Below, piece by piece: positions 60,001 to 64,000 of a stretch of DNA of 64,000 nt. The notes below the pieces were generated by a model. That model had not been told where the DNA came from, made no database searches, and saw nothing but the letters and a program-made list of their open reading frames with translations. The stretch spans positions 62,001-126,000 of the forward strand of contig WNNJ02003798.1 of NCBI GenBank assembly GCA_012934845.2. Direction: 5' to 3'. Positions within the stretch are counted from its first letter, which is position 1; every line of letters begins with the position of its first letter. The stretch comes from Pomphorhynchus laevis. Its lineage: Eukaryota; Acanthocephala; Palaeacanthocephala; Echinorhynchida; Pomphorhynchidae. The translations under genes were made by a program, and so were the position numbers.

Positions 60001-63000
60001 ACAAGTAAATTAAAAAGATAATAAAGTGGAGGAATTAGCATAAAAATGAGTTATAATATATTATAATATATTATAATATTATAATATAATATTATAATAT
60101 TATAAATATAATATTACATTAGATTTATAATATAATGTAATATATAATATACTATTATTATTTTAATATTGTCATCATTTTAGAATCCTTTGAAGTCACG
60201 CGTGTATATTTGTATTTCGTATATATTACGCGTTCTTCTTGTTTTTATATATTTGGAAATTTTTGGCAAATTTATACTTTCTACTTTTATATTTTATGAA
60301 CCTTTTAATAACAGCAATATCTTCAATCAGCTGCATCTACAATATCCGATTTACGACAAAAGCTTGCCCAATCTGAATATATAATCACACTTTTACAAGG
60401 AGAAAATAGCACAATAGGTTGGTTTCAAAGGCTTGATGATATGATCTTTAACTTTTCGTCGTCAATTTCGCAATATTAGATTATTTAAAATTAAAAAATA
60501 TCAATTTCGATGTAGAAATTATCCTTTATTTATTTTTATTTCGCTATAAAAATATTAATTCACTATAACCGTATTGATAAAATCATTAATGCTATTTAAT
60601 AATATTTTATTAACTTTCTAGACCCACTTTTTATTCGCGTTTGCGATTTAAGTAAAATATTTTTATATTAAGTAAAATTCTAAAAATATATGGTATTCCG
60701 CGGCAAGCGAAATGCTCATTATATAAATGCTCACTATATAATTAGAATTTTAAAAAATGCCCGGCAGGTTGCACCTATTTATTTTCTTTGTTTTTTTTTC
60801 AATAAATGATTATTTGGAAATATTAAATACCGACTAAACTGTTATTTCATAAAACTGTTTTATTGTTTACTTGCGAAATAGCTCTAGGTTGATAATAATC
60901 AACTAATTAATTAATAATGTAATTAAATATAATTAAGTTACAATCTAATAAAATTAGATTATAATTAATATTAAGAAACAAATTTTTATAATTGTAATTT
61001 TTAATGTATTATCAATCAAATTATTTAATTAATAATTACTCAGATAAAATTTTTATAAACCTTTTGTCCCATTTTCTATTTAAAATATTAAAATAATAAA
61101 TCTTTCGACTTTTACGACGGTAACAGTTTATTTATTTAAAAAAATATTTCAATTGAAGTTATCTATTTGATTAAGTTACAAATATTATGTTATTTATTTA
61201 AAATTAGTATTTTTGAACTGACATTTAACATTGCAGTCTCCCAAACCAATAGTCATGTTGCAATAGTCATGTTGGCAACTATGGATTTCCTGGATCAGCC
61301 ATTAGTGGCAAGTGGCTAATTTACTAATGACTCAGTGTTGACCAAGCTGTAGATAACCCGCCAGAAATGTTTGATTTTAATTGTATGCATTTATAGCTGA
61401 AATCATAAAGACAATTTTAGTCAAGCAGATAATTTTAAAGTCAAACAGAACAATAAATTTGCATTCTATTCTACTACTCTTTGTAATTAGTAAATGGGTT
61501 ACAGTAAGCCCGTCCCATTACACTTAAGTTTTTGTTATTAAACCCCTTCAAATTAGATATTTGGTTTAAGATGAATACGTTTCATTGTATCTTAAACAAA
61601 GAGAACGTTTGGAGAAGAGGTATGAAAATAAAGAGGCCTATATGAGAAATCTGTATTCAGCTTATTCGAGATGTAAGGTAAATTTTACATTTAATTTTAA
61701 TGTGAAGAAATTTTAATTTTTGTTTTTAATTTTAATTAAAAAAATTTAATTTAAATTTTTGTTTTTTATTTTTTAATAATTTATTAATAATTTATTTGCA
61801 TTTAATTTATTTACTTTATTTGACCGGATATCCCAGATGCATGTGAAAGTAATTTTCTCTTGTGTGATGCCTCAATCATACATGTTTCTTTGGCAACATA
61901 AGTATATAAGTTGTCTCTTAAACAATTAAGAGACATAAATGATCTAAGGCACAGTTTCTCATAGGTAAGACGTCGTGATTACTCAACAATTAGCAGTAAT
62001 CAACTTGTAATATAAGATGAGTTTTAACAAACCGATAAATGCAATTTTGTGCTCCGAAAAAACTTGTAGCTTCGGTGGACTCCTTAACAGCCAATTTGAC
62101 GACTTTGGTTGGGAAGCATTTATATTTGTCAAAGTATATATCTGTATGATTACATATAGGTTGTATACATATTGTGGTTTAGCAAAGATAATAATAATTC
62201 ATCCGATAATGTTGATGATAGCGGAGGTGTTCGAAATTTGGAATAATTTTTTTCTTGTAAATAATACAATTTTTGTTGTGTAATGCCTCAATCATACAGA
62301 TGTTTTTTGGCAACATAAGTATATAAGTTGTCTCTTAAACAATTAAGAGACATAAATGATCTAAGGCACAGTTTCTCATAGGTAATACGTCTTGATTACT
62401 CGGCAATTAGCAGTAATCATTTTCAAAAGTATCTAATTTTTCGAAAACAAAGTATGTGACTGTGACGGATGAATCGAAAGCATATAAATTCAATAGTAAC
62501 TGTTGAGTTTTATTACGTTTCTTATTATAAAAACGTCAAAAAATTCATTTAGTGATGGCATGCAAGATAAGTTGCATGAGTTGCATATATGAGTTGTATA
62601 TAATAAGTTGAAAAGACCGCAATCTTGATTAATCTAAATGGTTGGATGCTTGGGTTTAATAGAGGTTGTTTGCTATATGTTATCAGCATTAAAAACGATA
62701 ACTATTTTATCGATTATTACGAGTTAGGGTATTCGAATTACTCGGTAATTTCGGGGATTACAAACATATGTGATGGATCAGCAATACTCTTTTTTTGTAG
62801 CAGTTTACGAAAAGCCTTTCAAATCAGATGGAGAATGAACCGAGTCAACATATTGTGTCATTGTAATTTGTAGACTGTTTAAGATTATAAGGAAGTTTTA
62901 AGATGTGAAACACAGCATGCTTATTAATAGACTAGAATCAACTTAGTGCATACTTGCGTTTTGCAGATGTAGGCGATTGTGGACGGATTACTACCAATGT

Positions 63001-63624
63001 AAAGAATGACAGTTGCACGATCATCAACATAGGAAAGCCGAGAATTATTAGGTTGGATGATATTTTAGCTTATCGATCACGAACGTCGATATTTTCTAGT
63101 TAAATAAAACACAAGCTGATATTATATTTCGAAGTTTTAGTCATTTTTGTATTCATTTAATATTATATTTTTCTTTTTAATTATTTTTAACCGAATATTT
63201 GTTTAATTTATAAAGTTCCCCATGTATCGAGTTTACAAAAATTAAACTATTTAAGTGTTTCACTCTTATTTCGAATTTAAGGTGCTTTTATTCAACTTTA
63301 AATTGATCATAGATAATCTGTGCACATCTGGAGGTTTGTTATTTGTTATATAAAAGAAGATAATTTGTTAACATTGAGAAAAATATTTTGTCTTTATAAA
63401 CAAAAACAGAAAGGAAGGCTACATCTGCTTCAACGATAATCAGTCAACCCGATAATGAACAGTTAGTTAACGTTTGCAGATCAGAATTGGATAAGTTGGT
63501 TAATCTAAGTCGATCGGTGTCTGTCACAATACCGTATTCATCTTGTCAACAAGCGTTATCAGATAACACAATTAAAAGCATATGTATTTGTCAATATTGC
63601 AAAGGTGCGCTCTACAGAGTATAG
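57010..63624 (+). CDS. Host gene for an unrecognised coiled-coil protein, partial exon set
   Basis: Exons supported by GT/AG borders and protein-like content: 57010-57130 (DLRTRYENLQIVCERQSEQI, ending CAG/GTAATT); 58967-59036 (HANLLKLKDESSIPGFLSRE); 60331-60417 (ASTISDLRQKLAQSEYIITL); 61571-61677 (DEYVSLYLKQRERLEKRYEN); and 63410-63624, ending at TAG 63622 (SELDKLVNLSRSVSVTIPYS). The 60331 and 61571 exons join in phase (ATA-G/AT). The other joins do not, so exons are missing from the list. The content is rich in charged residues, leucine and glutamine with heptad character, as in centrosomal or filament proteins. I do not recognise the family. Introns are large compared with ASCC2, and one holds a LINE scrap. 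Confidence 0.5.
57320..57795 (-). mobile_element. LINE reverse transcriptase fragment
   Basis: Near 57735 the minus strand reads NLIVYYDDLAILALNQYG, a Y-x-D-D palm motif, followed by a separate frame (57329-57673) with CGANKLVVYMNKSKIIIFRK, the usual L-x-V-N-x-x-K-T-K segment after the palm. Only about 470 bases remain; both flanks are AT-rich. It sits in an intron of the coiled-coil gene on the opposite strand. Confidence 0.65.
57796..58966. other. Intron sequence with short local repeats
   Basis: Around 58010-58100 the words ATAGGTTATTGT and TTCTGATTGTA are repeated. Nothing coding was seen. Confidence 0.5.
59077..59220. repeat. Short tandem repeat, about 2.5 units of 65 bp
   Basis: The unit TCGATTAACCGATCAAAAT, then GATTTTAAAGTTGC.AACT, occurs at about 59077, 59135 and, partly, 59184. 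Units are diverged by a few bases. Confidence 0.75.
59221..60330. other. AT-rich intron with a 31-bp tandem repeat and an ATAATATT tract
   Basis: At 59873-59945 the unit GTTTTAACTTGCAGCCTAAA plus ACTCTCGTACGA occurs about two and a half times. At 60050-60150 there is a run of ATAATATTATA words. No exon was recognised. Confidence 0.6.
60418..61570. other. AT-rich intron, nothing recognised
   Basis: It lies between two in-phase coiled-coil exons. No frame or repeat family was seen. Confidence 0.5.
61857..62425. repeat. Direct repeat of about 145 bp with an internal 9-bp stem
   Basis: 61861-62002 and 62276-62422 agree over most positions (ATGCCTCAATCATACA, GGCAACATAAGTATATAAG, GATCTAAGGCACAGTTTCTC, AATTAGCAGTAATCA). 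Each contains GTCTCTTAA-ACAA-TTAAGAGAC, a perfect 9-bp stem with a 4-base loop. The sequence between the copies (62017-62283) has an 88-codon open frame of no known family. Confidence 0.88.
62426..63409 (+). other. Region with two unassigned open stretches
   Basis: Plus frames 62625-62873 (82 codons, with NDNYFIDYYELGYSNYSVIS) and 62969-63103 (44 codons after TTTTGCAG, with IINIGKPRIIRLDDILAYRS, ending at TAA) look more protein-like than their surroundings. A Tudor-like reading of the first is conceivable but weak. They may be exons of the coiled-coil gene or of a separate small gene. Confidence 0.3.
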
Positions 63625-63696
63625 ATACGAAAAACACCGAATTGATCTTCTAAACGTGCTTTTGTTAATTAATTATGAATCATTTGAAAGAAAAAC

Positions 63697-64000
63697 CTAA
63701 TTTTGTTTTTTCATTATCTGATTAATTTGTTTTTTCCAGTAAAGATATGTCAAATTAAAGAGACGAGCAGCCCAAATGCAGTTAAGCACGTCTAATGTCA
63801 AACAACAGACGACCATAATTTCAAAATGTAACTTCATATACGGCTTTATCTGGTTGTCTCTTGTTGCTGAATTAACAACGCGAACAAATCTATCTACGAC
63901 GTTCAAACCCGATGTTGGTATCGATCTAACCGCAACTGCCTGGAATAGCCACAACCAAAACGGAATAATAGGTAGCAACCGGCATAGACAGAAGGCTATA
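63697..64000 (-). CDS. TLC-domain-like membrane protein, C-terminal exon (partial)
   Basis: The minus frame is open from the right edge of the window to a TAG at 63697. It reads AFCLCRLLPIIPFWLWLFQA (hydrophobic, with an R-x-x-P core), a polar loop, then a second hydrophobic segment, EIMVVCCLTLDVLNCIWAAR, and a short lysine-rich end. A last helix with L-N-x-x-W after an F-x-x-R-x-x-P helix resembles the end of TLC-domain proteins (TMEM56/CLN8/ceramide synthase fold). The call rests on pattern alone. Its stop lies 72 bases from the stop of the plus-strand coiled-coil gene, so the two genes converge. Confidence 0.4.
   Translation of the reverse strand, partial: IAFCLCRLLPIIPFWLWLFQAVAVRSIPTSGLNVVDRFVRVVNSATRDNQIKPYMKLHFEIMVVCCLTLDVLNCIWAARLFNLTYLYWKKQINQIMKKQN

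Noticed and set aside
62625-62873. Tudor domain in the open frame
   Set aside because: Only a loose similarity around FIDYYELGYSNY; too weak to name without a profile search.

Overview
The window is AT-rich nuclear DNA of an invertebrate animal. The evidence is a split host gene with very small introns (42 to 69 bases), metazoan LINE, Penelope-like and Gypsy-type elements, and no bacterial gene organisation. I cannot name the species. Only a few kilobases are host genes; most of the recognisable sequence is transposon debris.

Layout. 1-6.8 kb: minus-strand gene for an ASCC2 homologue, a ubiquitin-binding subunit of the ASCC helicase complex. Its coding phase is consistent through every assigned splice junction, and it runs off the left edge inside the CUE domain. 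5.5-6.3 kb and 15.6-17.1 kb: arrays of a short dyad repeat in opposite orientations, carrying hammerhead-like sequence words. 7.8-13.3 kb: two 5'-truncated CR1/jockey-like LINE copies, an older relative, and a Penelope-like element relic with a GIY-YIG domain between two (TA)n tracts. 14-15.5 kb: a four-copy AT-rich repeat. 17.1-18.6 kb: RTE/Rex3-like and other LINE 3' ends.

19.7-48.2 kb is a graveyard of one LINE family: at least ten copies in alternating orientation. It is interrupted by a nearly whole Gypsy element with 79-base LTRs (26.7-30.5 kb), a jockey-like LINE piece (31.1-32.2 kb), a long decayed I/R1-like LINE (36.9-40.8 kb), an older Gypsy relic (41.2-42.2 kb) and a 20-bp minisatellite (42.5 kb). 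Three LINE blocks at 33.7-36.1, 44.4-45.4 and 45.4-47.8 kb are almost identical and share the same broken reading frames, which points to duplication of dead DNA rather than fresh retrotransposition.

48.6-55.2 kb: a broken LIM-domain gene copy, then a GC-richer retroelement gene with an unbroken frame of about 950-964 codons (N-terminal zinc finger, reverse transcriptase with YLDD, C-terminal CCHC finger and restriction-like nuclease), then a decayed relative. 55.9-57.8 kb: two LINE scraps. 57-63.6 kb: exons of an unrecognised plus-strand coiled-coil gene that ends tail to tail, about 72 bases away, with a minus-strand TLC-like membrane protein gene entering from the right edge.

The most useful items for follow-up are the intact nuclease-type retroelement gene, the hammerhead-like tandem repeats beside a Penelope-like relic, and the inverted and tandem duplication of dead LINE sequence.
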